64,000 nucleotides of DNA from the NCBI RefSeq assembly GCF_900155605.1, contig NZ_LT707420.1, forward strand, positions 1,391,363 to 1,455,362. Direction: 5' to 3'. This DNA comes from Actinomyces marseillensis (lineage in GTDB: Bacteria; Actinomycetota; Actinomycetes; Actinomycetales; Actinomycetaceae). Each line of letters begins with the position of its first letter. Positions within the stretch are counted from its first letter, which is position 1. Positions 1-7,549 of the stretch are shown here, piece by piece. Under the pieces are notes generated by a model. The model was not told the origin of the DNA and made no database searches. It saw nothing but the letters and a program-made list of their open reading frames with translations. The position numbers and the translations under genes were made by a program.

Positions 1-853
1 CCGCGATCGAGAGCAAGTTGTGGCGGGTTCGAGGCGGGCGTTGGGCAGCGTGAATGATTCCACTATTGCGAACCAAACGTCCTGGCGCCAAGTCGATTTC
101 CTGGGCAATAGCATCGCGCTCAAACCAAAGTTCTCGTGCAATAGCGAGAGCTCTCTTGGAAGTGAGTTTGCCGATGCCGGGAATTGATCGCCAACGGTCT
201 TTCTTCGGTTTGGGAGGTGCGGCCTCGGCAATGTGAGAAAACTCCTGCTGGGCCCATGAAAGACGCCCGAGAGCCTCTAGACGCAGCTCGAGCGCGTCCT
301 TTAAGGCCGTCAGAAGCTCGACATCGAGGACCGCATAGCGGAGCCAGTCTTTGGGAAGTGGCCGCACGGACCAATTTGCGGCTTGATGGTCCTTGAGTAA
401 AGCGAGCCCAAGAAGTTGCTCGCATACTGCAGAGAGGCCGAAGTGCGTGAGGCCGACTAAACGAGAAGCGATCTGGGTGTCAAAGAGCTCCGGAATGCGC
501 AGGCCAAGTTCACGCAGATTTGGTAGATCCTGCGAGGCATCGTGAAGAATCCAGGGGGCATTAATAAAAGGCTGAAGAATCGTTAGATCACTGAGTTCAG
601 CCGTATCGATCAAGAAGGACCCGACGTCCTCGCGGCGTAGCTGGAGAAGATAGGGGGAGGAACCGTAGCGGAAGCCTTGGGCTCGCTCGACGTCGACAGC
701 CAGAGGCATTGCTGAGCGCCCCAACTTTTCTGCCGCTTCCTTGAGCGCGTCGATGGTCGAGATGACCTCGGGGATTCCGTCTCGAGGGTAGGCAATAAGT
801 TGTGGATCTTCGGTGTCGCCCTGGAGAATTCCGTACGGGTTGTCGACTAGCAC
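1..853 (-). CDS. rnd: Ribonuclease D family 3'-5' exonuclease with HRDC domain (C-terminus cut by window edge)
   Basis: About 284 residues of a DEDDy-type exonuclease are visible; the C-terminus lies beyond the left edge. The three exonuclease motifs are readable: AVDVER (Exo I), HDASQDL (Exo II) and YAVLD (Exo III, Tyr and Asp four apart). An HRDC-like helical region follows. The family trims 3' ends of structured RNAs, including tRNA precursors. The GTG start at 853 is set by an in-frame stop at 857-859 and has an AGAGGG-like ribosome site upstream. The gene follows the DUF3000 gene by three bases, so the two are almost certainly one operon. That arrangement is common in actinobacteria. Confidence 0.85.
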   Translation of the reverse strand, partial: MLVDNPYGILQGDTEDPQLIAYPRDGIPEVISTIDALKEAAEKLGRSAMPLAVDVERAQGFRYGSSPYLLQLRREDVGSFLIDTAELSDLTILQPFINAPWILHDASQDLPNLRELGLRIPELFDTQIASRLVGLTHFGLSAVCEQLLGLALLKDHQAANWSVRPLPKDWLRYAVLDVELLTALKDALELRLEALGRLSWAQQEFSHIAEAAPPKPKKDRWRSIPGIGKLTSKRALAIARELWFERDAIAQEIDLAPGRLVRNSGIIHAAQRPPRTRHNLLSIA

Positions 854-856
854 AAC

Positions 857-1492
857 TTAAGCCCTCTCAAGAAAACGTTGGTTTTCGACGCCAGCAATAC
901 GACACATGAGGTCCTGCCACGCTAAGAGGTGCTCACCAATCCACGGCGTATTGGGAGTGAGAGAAGTGCGGATTTCTACAGCCAAAGTCGACCCCATCAA
1001 AATCAGACCGCCGAAGGATTCACTCACTTCCTTGCTGACAGTTCCGGTTAAGTCGTGGAAACCGGCGCCGCGCTCCTCAAGGCAATCGTGGGTCCAATTC
1101 CACAAAGCTTCGGACAGGAGGGGATCCGAACTCATATCAGCATCGATCTGGGCTCGAAGCTGAGTGACGAGGCGAAATGGGCCATTCCATCCCATTTGTC
1201 CGTTTGGGTCGTGTAAAACAATGAAACGCCCAAAAGCGAGCGCTTCATCGTGTGCCATTTGAGTGGTTCGAAGGGCAAGCGCAGCGGTGAAAGGAGCAAG
1301 TGCCCGGGGTGCGGGAACTTCCTCGATTTCGACGTGAGGATGCACCGCGCCGCGCAATGACATGAGTGCGGTTCGGAAATCCTCTGGTGGTGCCACTTCG
1401 ATCACGTCTTTGACTCTATGAGGGAGTGTCGAAGTGGGGGTGGAGGCGCGCCGCCACAATAAAAAACGCGGGGTGTGAGCGGGGACACTCAC
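857..1492 (-). CDS. DUF3000 domain protein
   Basis: A 211-residue protein with no signal peptide or membrane segment. It resembles the actinobacterial DUF3000 family, recognised by length, by the central VIEVAPPEDFRTAL-like stretch and by its position directly upstream of RNase D. The function is unknown. It starts with GTG at 1492. Its stop and the downstream GTG start of the RNase D gene are in the same frame, separated by one codon. The assignment rests on context and general resemblance rather than a diagnostic motif. Confidence 0.7.
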   Translation of the reverse strand: MSVPAHTPRFLLWRRASTPTSTLPHRVKDVIEVAPPEDFRTALMSLRGAVHPHVEIEEVPAPRALAPFTAALALRTTQMAHDEALAFGRFIVLHDPNGQMGWNGPFRLVTQLRAQIDADMSSDPLLSEALWNWTHDCLEERGAGFHDLTGTVSKEVSESFGGLILMGSTLAVEIRTSLTPNTPWIGEHLLAWQDLMCRIAGVENQRFLERA

Positions 1493-1499
1493 TCATGAT

Positions 1500-1529
1500 T
1501 TGTGTTCCGGGGCCAAACCCTGTTAGGCT
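1500..1529 (+). promoter_or_regulatory. Probable promoter of the tRNA cluster
   Basis: A TTGTGT -35-like hexamer at 1500-1505 and a TAGGCT -10 hexamer at 1524-1529 are separated by 18 bases. The spacing places transcription start about 30 bases before the first tRNA-Gly. This is inferred from spacing and consensus only. Confidence 0.4.
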
Positions 1530-1565
1530 TCCATCCGTTGCAAAACCGTTTCGATGGTTTTAAAC

Positions 1566-1638
1566 GCGGATGTGGCTCAGTTGGTAGAGCATCACCTTGC
1601 CAAGGTGAGGGTCGCGGGTTCGAGTCCCGTCATCCGCT
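1566..1638 (+). tRNA. tRNA-Gly (GCC)
   Basis: A 73-base cloverleaf with acceptor arms GCGGATG/CATCCGC, a D-arm, a TTGCCAA anticodon loop and a GGTTCGAGTCC T-arm. The anticodon GCC reads glycine GGC/GGU codons. It is first in a run of six tRNA genes and is identical to the copy at 1761. Confidence 0.97.
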
Positions 1639-1639
1639 C

Positions 1640-1711
1640 GGGCGATTGGCGCAGTGGTAGCGCGCTTCCCTGACACGGAAGAGGTCACTGGTTCGAACCC
1701 AGTATCGCCCA
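1640..1711 (+). tRNA. tRNA-Val (GAC)
   Basis: A 72-base cloverleaf. GGGCGAT pairs with ATCGCCC in the acceptor, and the CTTCC/GGAAG anticodon stem encloses CTGACAC, giving anticodon GAC. It begins one base after the discriminator of the preceding tRNA-Gly, so the two must be processed from one transcript. Confidence 0.97.
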
Positions 1712-1760
1712 CTGTCGTTATCTAACGACGGACAAGGCCCCAGTCTGATAGAGACTGAGT

Positions 1761-1833
1761 GCGGATGTGGCTCAGTTGGTAGAGCATCACCTTGCCAAGG
1801 TGAGGGTCGCGGGTTCGAGTCCCGTCATCCGCT
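1761..1833 (+). tRNA. tRNA-Gly (GCC), second copy
   Basis: A 73-base gene identical in sequence to the tRNA-Gly at 1566-1638, with the same GCC anticodon. Two short inverted repeats lie between it and the preceding tRNA-Val and are probably processing or spacer hairpins. Confidence 0.97.
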
Positions 1834-1871
1834 CTGACCTTCCGAAAATCCTTGTGGTTGAGGTTGGATAG

Positions 1872-1942
1872 GGTGGGTTGGCCGAGAGGCGAGGCAGCGG
1901 CCTGCAAAGCCGTATACACCGGTTCGAATCCGGTACCCACCT
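1872..1942 (+). tRNA. tRNA-Cys (GCA)
   Basis: A 71-base cloverleaf with acceptor GGTGGGT/ACCCACC and an anticodon loop containing GCA (CCTGCAAAG context). It is the only tRNA-Cys in this window. Confidence 0.97.
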
Positions 1943-1943
1943 C

Positions 1944-2015
1944 GGGCGATTGGCGCAGGGGTAGCGCGCTTCCTTCACACGGAAGAGGTCACTGGTTCGA
2001 TCCCAGTATCGCCCA
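1944..2015 (+). tRNA. tRNA-Val (CAC)
   Basis: A 72-base cloverleaf whose anticodon loop TTCACAC gives CAC, reading GUG. It differs from tRNA-Val(GAC) at 1640 by only about four bases: one in the D-arm, two in the anticodon loop and one in the T-loop. The two look like duplicates with an anticodon change. Confidence 0.96.
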
Positions 2016-2048
2016 CGGAAAATTTGAAACGCTCGCGCGAATCTCGAT

Positions 2049-2077
2049 TTGTGACTGACGCTCGTGCGTGTTAAAGT
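2049..2077 (+). promoter_or_regulatory. Probable promoter of tRNA-Leu
   Basis: TTGTGA at 2049-2054 and TAAAGT at 2072-2077 are separated by exactly 17 bases. This is a good match to a primary-sigma promoter, placed about 37 bases before tRNA-Leu. The last tRNA may therefore have its own transcript as well as read-through from upstream. Confidence 0.55.
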
Positions 2078-2113
2078 TTCCAAGCCGCAAAGCTTTAGCT
2101 TTGTGAGTCACCT

Positions 2114-2200
2114 GCGCGGGTGGCGGAATAGGCAGACGCGCTAGCTTGAGGTGCTAGTCCTCATTTTACGAGGGTGGGGGTTCAAGTCCCCCTCCGCGCA
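2114..2200 (+). tRNA. tRNA-Leu (GAG)
   Basis: An 87-base class II tRNA with a long variable arm. The acceptor GCGCGGG pairs with TCCGCGC and the anticodon loop TTGAGGT gives GAG. It is the last tRNA in the cluster and is followed directly by a strong terminator. Confidence 0.96.
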
Positions 2201-2206
2201 CAAGTG

Positions 2207-2240
2207 CCCGGGGATCGAAAGATCCCCGGGTTTTCTTTTA
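2207..2240 (+). terminator. Rho-independent terminator of the tRNA cluster
   Basis: A perfect 10-bp stem (2207-2216 with 2221-2230) closed by a GAAA tetraloop, followed by TTTTCTTTTA. Confidence 0.93.
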
Positions 2241-2264
2241 TATTCCGCGCATCACTGTTGGATG

Positions 2265-2297
2265 AAAACGCGCCGTGCGCGCTTTAAGGCGCGTTTT
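2265..2297. terminator. Second terminator-like hairpin
   Basis: AAAACGCGCC at 2265-2274 pairs perfectly with GGCGCGTTTT at 2288-2297 around a 13-base loop. The A/T ends of the stem could provide a U-tract in either direction. It may back up the terminator just upstream or shield the dsbA-like gene downstream. Confidence 0.4.
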
Positions 2298-2370
2298 GCG
2301 GTGGTAACTCTTCAGGGGCACACGTACCCTTTTGGGTAGGACGATTGATACCGTTTTTCAAGGAGAATGC

Positions 2371-3075
2371 ATGCATATCGACGTGTGGGCAGATTTTGCG
2401 TGCCCCTGGTCTTACCTCGGTATCCATCATCTGCGTGATGCTCTGACGCGTTTCGACCATCGTGATCAGGTTGAGGTTCGTTTCCATGCCTATTTGCTGG
2501 ATCCTGAGCAATCGAGTGTCCTTGAAATGTCTCAGGCCGAATTCCTCGTTCATACCCATCCCGGCATGAGTCTGGACGAGGCCAACGAGGCACTTGAGCG
2601 AGTGAGTGAGCTTTCACGCGCGGATGGAATTTCCCTGGACTTTGAATCCTTGGTTGTTGCACCGACCTCGTTTGCCCATAAGGCTATGGCTGCAGCTCGA
2701 GAAATGGACGGGCGCTCTGGAATCACGACGGGCGCAGGGACCTATCAATTTACCTATGCCGAGGCCCTGTTCCGCGCCCGCTTCGAAGTTGGCTTAAACC
2801 TTGCCGACCCCGACGTGTTGATCGGGTGCGCGCAGGACGTACGAATCCCCGAAGCGCTGATTGTTGACGCTCTCAGCGACCCTGTGGCCTCATCCGAAGT
2901 GTTTTCGGATTACCAAATTGCCATTCAGATGGGGATTGACTCAATACCGACCTATCTTTTTGATCGGCGTTTCGTTGTTCAAGGTCTACAGAGCGTCGAG
3001 GCGACGACGCGTATTTTGGAAAGTGCGTGGAGCCAATCATTGGGTTCCACAGATACGACGGAGGAAACACACTGA
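2371..3075 (+). CDS. DsbA/FrnE-like thioredoxin-fold protein
   Basis: A 234-residue member of the DsbA family, FrnE branch. It has the redox motif CPWS near residues 11-14 and no signal peptide, so it is probably cytoplasmic. Family members catalyse thiol-disulfide exchange or glutathione/mycothiol-dependent isomerisation; the substrate is unknown. The ATG at 2371 was chosen because AGGAG lies five bases upstream and the protein then begins in the canonical first beta strand (IDVWADFACPWS). The next gene begins in a TGATG overlap, so the two are translationally coupled. Confidence 0.85.
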   Translation: MHIDVWADFACPWSYLGIHHLRDALTRFDHRDQVEVRFHAYLLDPEQSSVLEMSQAEFLVHTHPGMSLDEANEALERVSELSRADGISLDFESLVVAPTSFAHKAMAAAREMDGRSGITTGAGTYQFTYAEALFRARFEVGLNLADPDVLIGCAQDVRIPEALIVDALSDPVASSEVFSDYQIAIQMGIDSIPTYLFDRRFVVQGLQSVEATTRILESAWSQSLGSTDTTEETH

Positions 3076-4097
3076 TGGAACCCTTTGACGTTCACGGTGA
3101 AAATATTGTTTTAGTCCCGATGTCTGCGAACGACGCGGTAGATCTTACTGACGCACTGCAGGATCCGATTTTCCACGAAACAACCTCGATTCCTCATCCT
3201 TACACTCTGTCCATGGCTGAAGAGAATCTTGCAAAGGTGCCTTCGAAGTGGGAGCAGGGGAGTGCGGATTGGGCGATCCGCAGTGCCCATGATGGACGTT
3301 TCCTTGGCCGCTTCGAACTTATTCGAAATGCTCACTTTTCTGACCGTTATGAAGTCTCGTATTTCGTGTGCCACAGCGAATGGGGACAGGGCATTGCAAC
3401 CGAAGCGGTCGCTTGTGCCCTCGATGCTGCTTTTGGAACCTTGGGCGCTTCCAGAGTTGAGTGGGCGGCGCATGTAGGAAATTGGGGTTCGTGGAAAGCA
3501 GTGTGGAAGAACGGTTTCCGCAAGGAAGGCATTGTGCGTCTTCCCGGTTACGAGGCCTGGGTGGGTGGCATCCTTTCTACTGACCCGCGTACTCCCGCCA
3601 CTGCCTGGGACGGGCCTAGCGCTGGGACACCCGAAGTTTTGGACTCATCGCGTCCGCAAGCTCTTGTTCAGCAGTTCCACAGCACCTACTTCATGCCTGA
3701 TCGCGTGCGAGACGGTCAGGAACCAACCCTTGATTATGAGCGTCTCCACATGCGCGTGAGCTTGATTCGCGAAGAGTTCGCTGAACTCCTGGGCGCGGTT
3801 TACGGAAAGGAAGCTCGCGCAATCGTTGAAGAAGCGACGCAGCGCGCGACCGCTGCCGACGATGGGACGCGCGACATTATTGAGACAGCGGATGCTCTAG
3901 GGGATTTGGTCTATGTCATCTACGGCATGGCCCTCGAGTCGGGCATTGACTTGAATCGTGTCCTCGCTGAAATTCAGGCATCCAATTTGTCGAAACTGAT
4001 GCCGGATGGAAGTGTCAAGCTCCGCGAGGATGGCAAGGTTTTGAAGGGCCCGAACTTCTTCACTCCGAATATCGCACGAGCCCTCGGTCAGCAATAA
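3075..4097 (+). CDS. Fusion of GNAT acetyltransferase and MazG/HisE-like pyrophosphohydrolase
   Basis: A 340-residue two-domain protein. Residues ~1-180 form a RimJ/RimL-type GNAT acetyltransferase with the acetyl-CoA loop WGQGIATEA. Residues ~205-335 resemble an all-alpha NTP pyrophosphohydrolase: an EEFAE metal-binding helix, a second acidic motif ETADALGD, and a C-terminal SNLSKL...KVLKGPNF stretch typical of MazG/phosphoribosyl-ATP-type hydrolases. It could acetylate an amine and hydrolyse a nucleotide or damaged NTP; neither substrate is evident. The start overlaps the upstream stop by one base, with GAGGAAA as ribosome site. No frameshift separates the domains, so the fusion looks genuine. 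Confidence 0.8.
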   Translation: MEPFDVHGENIVLVPMSANDAVDLTDALQDPIFHETTSIPHPYTLSMAEENLAKVPSKWEQGSADWAIRSAHDGRFLGRFELIRNAHFSDRYEVSYFVCHSEWGQGIATEAVACALDAAFGTLGASRVEWAAHVGNWGSWKAVWKNGFRKEGIVRLPGYEAWVGGILSTDPRTPATAWDGPSAGTPEVLDSSRPQALVQQFHSTYFMPDRVRDGQEPTLDYERLHMRVSLIREEFAELLGAVYGKEARAIVEEATQRATAADDGTRDIIETADALGDLVYVIYGMALESGIDLNRVLAEIQASNLSKLMPDGSVKLREDGKVLKGPNFFTPNIARALGQQ

Positions 4098-4171
4098 CAC
4101 ACTTTTTGCGCTCGTCGCGCAGAAAGTTTTCGGGGACAATGAAGGGGAGCGAACGAGTAAAGGAGAGCGCT

Positions 4172-5269
4172 GTGGCCCGAGTCGTCGTTGTCGGTGGCGG
4201 ATACGGTGGTGTCACCGTCGCCAAGGGACTTGATCCTTTGGCTGAAGTCATCTTGGTTGAACAAAAGGATCAATTCGTTCATCACGCTGCGGCTTTGCGT
4301 GCAGCTGTTGACGAGGCGTGGCAGCACTCGATCTTCATGCCCTACACAAACCTTCTGACCAATGGCCGGGTTGTGCACGGAACCGTTTCGCGGGTTGAAG
4401 GCACTCGTGTTCATATTTTTGGACAGGATCCCATTGATGCGGACTACGTCGTGCTCGCAACTGGCTCGACCTATCCTTTTCCTGCGAAGTACACGGCTTC
4501 CCGGTCTGACGTTGCAAAAGCTCGTTTGAGTCAGCTTTCCGCTTATCTCCATGGTGCGCGCTCTGTGTTATTGGTCGGCGGCGGAACCGTTGGTATTGAA
4601 TTTGCTGGCGAACTGCGTCATGCGTTCCCAGACATTGACATCACTTTGGTTGAGAAGAGCCCGGAAATCCTGCCGACCTACGGCTTCTCTGAGGCTCTGC
4701 GCGACCAGGTACGTGAGCAGCTGGCTGAATTGAACATTCGCCTTTTTGAAGGTTCAGAGCTTGCCTACCTTCCGCCGTTTAACGTCGGTGAACTCGGCCA
4801 CTTCAACGTCGAAACCAAGGACGGTCATAGCATCGAAGCAGATATCTGGTTCCAGTGCTATGGATCGCGTCCAAATTCCGGCTACGTCATCGGCACCTCC
4901 TTGGAATCTGCATTGCGTCCCGATGGGGCTCTGAGGGTTGAATCGACGTTGCTTGTGTCTGGACAAGAACGTGTCTATGCAGTCGGCGACCTGACCGATG
5001 TCCGCGAGTCGAAGCGTGCGGATGCCGCACGTGCTCAGGCGCGCGTGGTTATTGCAAATATCTCTGCACAGCTCGCTGGAAAGACTCCCGAAGTCCAATA
5101 TGTTCCCAGTGATGAATGGGTAATCTTGCCACTGGGGCCTGAGCACGGCGTCTCCCAGCTTCTTGATAGCGAGGGAAATGCTCGTATTCTAGGTGCGGAT
5201 CAAACTGCCGAGATTAAGGGCGCTGACCTCATGGTTTCGGGCATTCGTTCTCAACTGAACTTACCCTAG
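4172..5269 (+). CDS. NAD(P)/FAD-dependent oxidoreductase (AIF/NDH-2-like)
   Basis: A 365-residue pyridine nucleotide-disulfide oxidoreductase fold. An N-terminal FAD site is GGGYGG, the NAD(P) Rossmann motif is VGGGTVGIEFAG, and a YAVGD motif near the C-terminus contacts the flavin. It lacks a redox CxxC pair, so it is more like type II NADH dehydrogenase or AIF/FSP1-like quinone reductases than a disulfide reductase. GTG at 4172 is preferred over ATG 4139 because AGGAG lies six bases upstream and the protein then starts directly in the first beta strand. The electron acceptor is unknown. Confidence 0.8.
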   Translation: MARVVVVGGGYGGVTVAKGLDPLAEVILVEQKDQFVHHAAALRAAVDEAWQHSIFMPYTNLLTNGRVVHGTVSRVEGTRVHIFGQDPIDADYVVLATGSTYPFPAKYTASRSDVAKARLSQLSAYLHGARSVLLVGGGTVGIEFAGELRHAFPDIDITLVEKSPEILPTYGFSEALRDQVREQLAELNIRLFEGSELAYLPPFNVGELGHFNVETKDGHSIEADIWFQCYGSRPNSGYVIGTSLESALRPDGALRVESTLLVSGQERVYAVGDLTDVRESKRADAARAQARVVIANISAQLAGKTPEVQYVPSDEWVILPLGPEHGVSQLLDSEGNARILGADQTAEIKGADLMVSGIRSQLNLP

Positions 5270-5277
5270 AGTTTCAT

Positions 5278-5283
5278 GTAGAA
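5278..5283 (+). promoter_or_regulatory. Candidate -10 element before the acidic protein gene
   Basis: TAGAAT lies nine bases before ATG 5293 and three before GTG 5287. No Shine-Dalgarno sequence is seen. Transcription would begin at or within a few bases of the start codon. Confidence 0.4.
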
Positions 5284-5292
5284 TATGTGACC

Positions 5293-5595
5293 ATGACCAC
5301 GAATCCGCGCCTCGTTCTTGATCAATTGATCGCAGCCTTCGAAAACCACTATGAAGTTACGTCTTCAGACCAGGTTGACGAGCAGGCACTCCTTGACGCT
5401 GAAGAGGCACTTCGTGACGCCTTCTTCACCTACGACGACGTACTTTTCACGCAGTATGAAGTCGAACTTCCTTTCGATCTCATTGTCTCTGACGATGATG
5501 AAGACGGCGAAGAGGACGACGATTTCATCGATCTGGAAGACGAAGAGGACGACGACGATTTCATCGATCTGGAAGACGAAGAGGACGACGACTGA
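5293..5595 (+). CDS. Small acidic protein with tandem C-terminal repeat
   Basis: A 100-residue protein of unknown function. Residues ~1-65 form a mixed helical domain. The last third is almost entirely Asp/Glu and contains two exact copies of a 36-base unit (5518-5553 and 5554-5589), encoding a 12-residue acidic repeat with a FIDLED core. It has no signal peptide or membrane segment. The start could be GTG 5287 or ATG 5293; neither has a ribosome site, which fits a leaderless message. A highly acidic tail suggests binding to a basic partner or nucleic-acid protein, but that is only inference. Confidence 0.7.
   Translation: MTTNPRLVLDQLIAAFENHYEVTSSDQVDEQALLDAEEALRDAFFTYDDVLFTQYEVELPFDLIVSDDDEDGEEDDDFIDLEDEEDDDDFIDLEDEEDDD
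5518..5589 (+). repeat. Perfect tandem duplication of a 36-base unit
   Basis: Two identical in-frame units at 5518-5553 and 5554-5589 within the acidic tail gene. Perfect identity, including third codon positions, suggests a recent slippage duplication. Confidence 0.9.
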
Positions 5596-5626
5596 GATTG
5601 TCGCCTAAAGGTCACGTACATCAATG

Positions 5627-5658
5627 AGTGTGGGGCAGCCTTCGGGCTGGCCCACACT
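5627..5658. terminator. Bidirectional terminator between convergent genes
   Basis: A 14-base stem (5627-5640 with 5645-5658, one mismatch) with a TTCG loop. It lies between the stop of the acidic protein gene and the stop of the minus-strand aldo/keto-reductase-like gene. The flanking T-tract is weak, as often in actinobacteria. Confidence 0.8.
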
Positions 5659-5660
5659 GC

Positions 5661-6578
5661 TTATTTATCTGCTAGCTCGTTGAGGACGCTGCGGATAGGC
5701 GAAGGTAGTTCAAGCTGTCCAGCAAGAAGCTGCTCGAGCTGTTTGAGGTTCCTCGGTCCGATAATCGTACTCGTCACACCGGGAGTGTCGCGCACCCAAG
5801 CAAGCGCAATATCTGCGATTGATGACTCCAGCCCCTGCGCGGCCTGAGAGAGGGCCTCGACAATGGGATCGCTGGAATCAAGGTAAGGCGCAACAGTGTG
5901 ACGCAAGTGCGTGGAGGCTGCGCGTGAGTCCGGGGGAGTGGCGTGGCGGTACTTTCCTGTTAGCACGCCTCCAGCAAGTGGCGAGTGCGCAAGAAAACCA
6001 AAATTCTTGTCTCGGGCACGATCAAGGAGGGGAGAAGGACACACAAGCGAGAACTCTTCTTCGACAGCGGTCAAGGGAAGAATTTCAGACTTTGCCCAGG
6101 CAAGTGCGCAATCCCAAGTATCACGGTGACTCAACCCCACGTAGTGCGCGCGGCCGCTGGAATACGCCCACTGAAGTGCCAACAGTGTTTCTTCCAATGG
6201 GACGGATGCACGTGAAGGCGTTGCAAGCCAGAGATCAACGTAATCGGTGTCAAGAATCGCCAGTGTTGTGTCCAGGCAACGCAACATATCTCCGCGGGAG
6301 GCCGAAACTTCGTTAGAACCTTGCGAAAAGCGCATTGCTCCTCGCAAGGCGATAACAATGCGATGACGTCCGACTTGTTTGAGCGCCTGTGAAAGGACAC
6401 TGAGCGCGCGTCCGCTGCCGTGGAGAGGACTAATTTCGACGAGGCTTCCACCCGCGTCGACGAAGGCAGCCAACATTGCACAGGCCTGCTCTTCGGCGGT
6501 ATCGCGCCCCCACGTCAATGTTCCAAGTCCAAGACTCGATACGGCGAGGCCGTGTTTTCCGCAGTGTCGAATATCCAT
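5661..6578 (-). CDS. Aldo/keto reductase family protein with replaced catalytic tetrad
   Basis: A 305-residue protein with the AKR TIM-barrel layout: LGLGTLTWG near the N-terminus, TDYVDLW in the middle, GVLTGKY and a C-terminal IIGPRNLKQLEQ. By eye alignment, all four catalytic positions of classical aldo/keto reductases appear changed. The DTADVYG region reads EISPLHG (Asp to Glu, Tyr to His), the active Lys in the VIATK strand is Arg, and the IH after DLY is replaced by AT. It may be a non-catalytic or repurposed member. The ATG at 6578 has TACTCT at the leaderless distance upstream. It diverges from uppP. Confidence 0.8.
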   Translation of the reverse strand: MDIRHCGKHGLAVSSLGLGTLTWGRDTAEEQACAMLAAFVDAGGSLVEISPLHGSGRALSVLSQALKQVGRHRIVIALRGAMRFSQGSNEVSASRGDMLRCLDTTLAILDTDYVDLWLATPSRASVPLEETLLALQWAYSSGRAHYVGLSHRDTWDCALAWAKSEILPLTAVEEEFSLVCPSPLLDRARDKNFGFLAHSPLAGGVLTGKYRHATPPDSRAASTHLRHTVAPYLDSSDPIVEALSQAAQGLESSIADIALAWVRDTPGVTSTIIGPRNLKQLEQLLAGQLELPSPIRSVLNELADK

Positions 6579-6584
6579 GTCACT

Positions 6585-6590
6585 AGAGTA
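6585..6590 (-). promoter_or_regulatory. Candidate leaderless -10 of the AKR-like gene
   Basis: TACTCT on the minus strand, six bases before ATG 6578, with no ribosome site between. Confidence 0.5.
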
Positions 6591-6652
6591 GAACGCCAGC
6601 TCTATGACGGCCTACACATGCGCAAATTTCGCTTTGACGGGGCCCTGGGCCC

Positions 6653-6658
6653 TACAGT
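6653..6658 (+). promoter_or_regulatory. Candidate leaderless -10 of uppP
   Basis: TACAGT lies six bases before ATG 6665, with no Shine-Dalgarno sequence. A TTGACG at 6634-6639 is too close (13 bases) for a standard -35. Confidence 0.45.
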
Positions 6659-6664
6659 GGATGT

Positions 6665-7522
6665 ATGAGCTGGCTTGATGCAATCATTCTCGGGCTTGTC
6701 CAAGGTCTGACAGAATTTCTTCCAATTTCTTCTTCGGCGCACATTCGAATTGTTGGAGAACTCATGGGATCGTCAGATCCAGGGGCTGCCTTCACGGCAA
6801 TTACGCAGATTGGGACAGAACTCGCTGTCCTCATCGTCTTTTGGAAAGACATCGTGCGGATTCTTCGAGCGTGGTTCCGCTCATTGCCGCTCGGCTCTCA
6901 AGAGTCACGCGTCCCTTCATCGGATCCTGATGCGCGCATGGGGTGGATGATCATCGTTGGTTCCCTCCCCATCGGAATTCTGGGCCTACTCTTCCAAGAC
7001 GCGATCGACACGACACTGCGTAACTTGTGGATTACCTCTGTGATGCTGATTGTCTTCGGCCTTCTTCTTGGTTTTGTCGACCGTTACGCGCCGGATACGC
7101 GTGAGCTGAAATCGATGAGTTGGAAAGACGCAATACTTTATGGTCTTGCACAAGCAATGGCTTTGATCCCCGGAGTGTCCCGTTCGGGGGGAACCATTAC
7201 CATGGGGCGTTTCCTCGGATATTCCCGCGAAGCTGCAGCTCGCTATTCTTTTCTTCTCGCGATGCCCGCGATTATGGCCTCGGGACTGTATAAAGTTGCC
7301 AAGGTCGTAACCGGCGGCGACGCGATTGCGGTTGGCCCGACCGTGCTCGCAACAGTGATTGCTTTCGGGGTTGGAATCGTTGTTATTTTGTGGTTCCTGA
7401 AGATCATTTCAACGCGTTCCTACGCGCCTTTTGTGTGGTACCGCATAGCCATTGGTATTCTTGTAGCCCTTGGCCTTGTTACCGGAGTGCTTTCCGCATT
7501 GGGGACGGGTGCGGGCGTGTAA
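6665..7522 (+). CDS. uppP: Undecaprenyl-diphosphatase
   Basis: A 285-residue integral membrane protein of the UppP/BacA family. It dephosphorylates undecaprenyl diphosphate to recycle the lipid carrier of cell-wall synthesis and confers some bacitracin tolerance. The family signatures are visible: [17 protein letters not shown] at the N-terminus and [10 protein letters not shown] in the middle, with multiple hydrophobic segments through to the C-terminus. Length matches the family. An ATG at 6661 is out of frame and quickly stops, so 6665 is the start. The HAD gene follows after 27 bases. Confidence 0.95.
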   Translation: MSWLDAIILGLVQGLTEFLPISSSAHIRIVGELMGSSDPGAAFTAITQIGTELAVLIVFWKDIVRILRAWFRSLPLGSQESRVPSSDPDARMGWMIIVGSLPIGILGLLFQDAIDTTLRNLWITSVMLIVFGLLLGFVDRYAPDTRELKSMSWKDAILYGLAQAMALIPGVSRSGGTITMGRFLGYSREAAARYSFLLAMPAIMASGLYKVAKVVTGGDAIAVGPTVLATVIAFGVGIVVILWFLKIISTRSYAPFVWYRIAIGILVALGLVTGVLSALGTGAGV

Positions 7523-7549
7523 TCGTTCGAAGGAGAGAGGACCGCACGA

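Noticed and set aside
1714..1757. Two short inverted repeats between tRNA genes considered as terminators
   Set aside because: Stems of five to seven bases without a T-tract, inside a run of tRNA genes on the same strand; more likely spacer or processing hairpins.
1722..2083. Reading frames antisense to the tRNA genes
   Set aside because: They are reverse complements of tRNA sequence, a common false prediction, and have no ribosome site.
2371..3075. The DsbA-like protein as the partner of VKOR
   Set aside because: It lacks a signal peptide or membrane anchor and resembles cytoplasmic FrnE proteins.
5819..6316. A 165-codon frame on the plus strand
   Set aside because: It lies wholly antisense to the AKR-family gene, which has clear family similarity on the minus strand.
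6634..6658. TTGACG plus TACAGT as a standard two-part promoter for uppP
   Set aside because: The 13-base spacing is too short; only the -10 element was kept.
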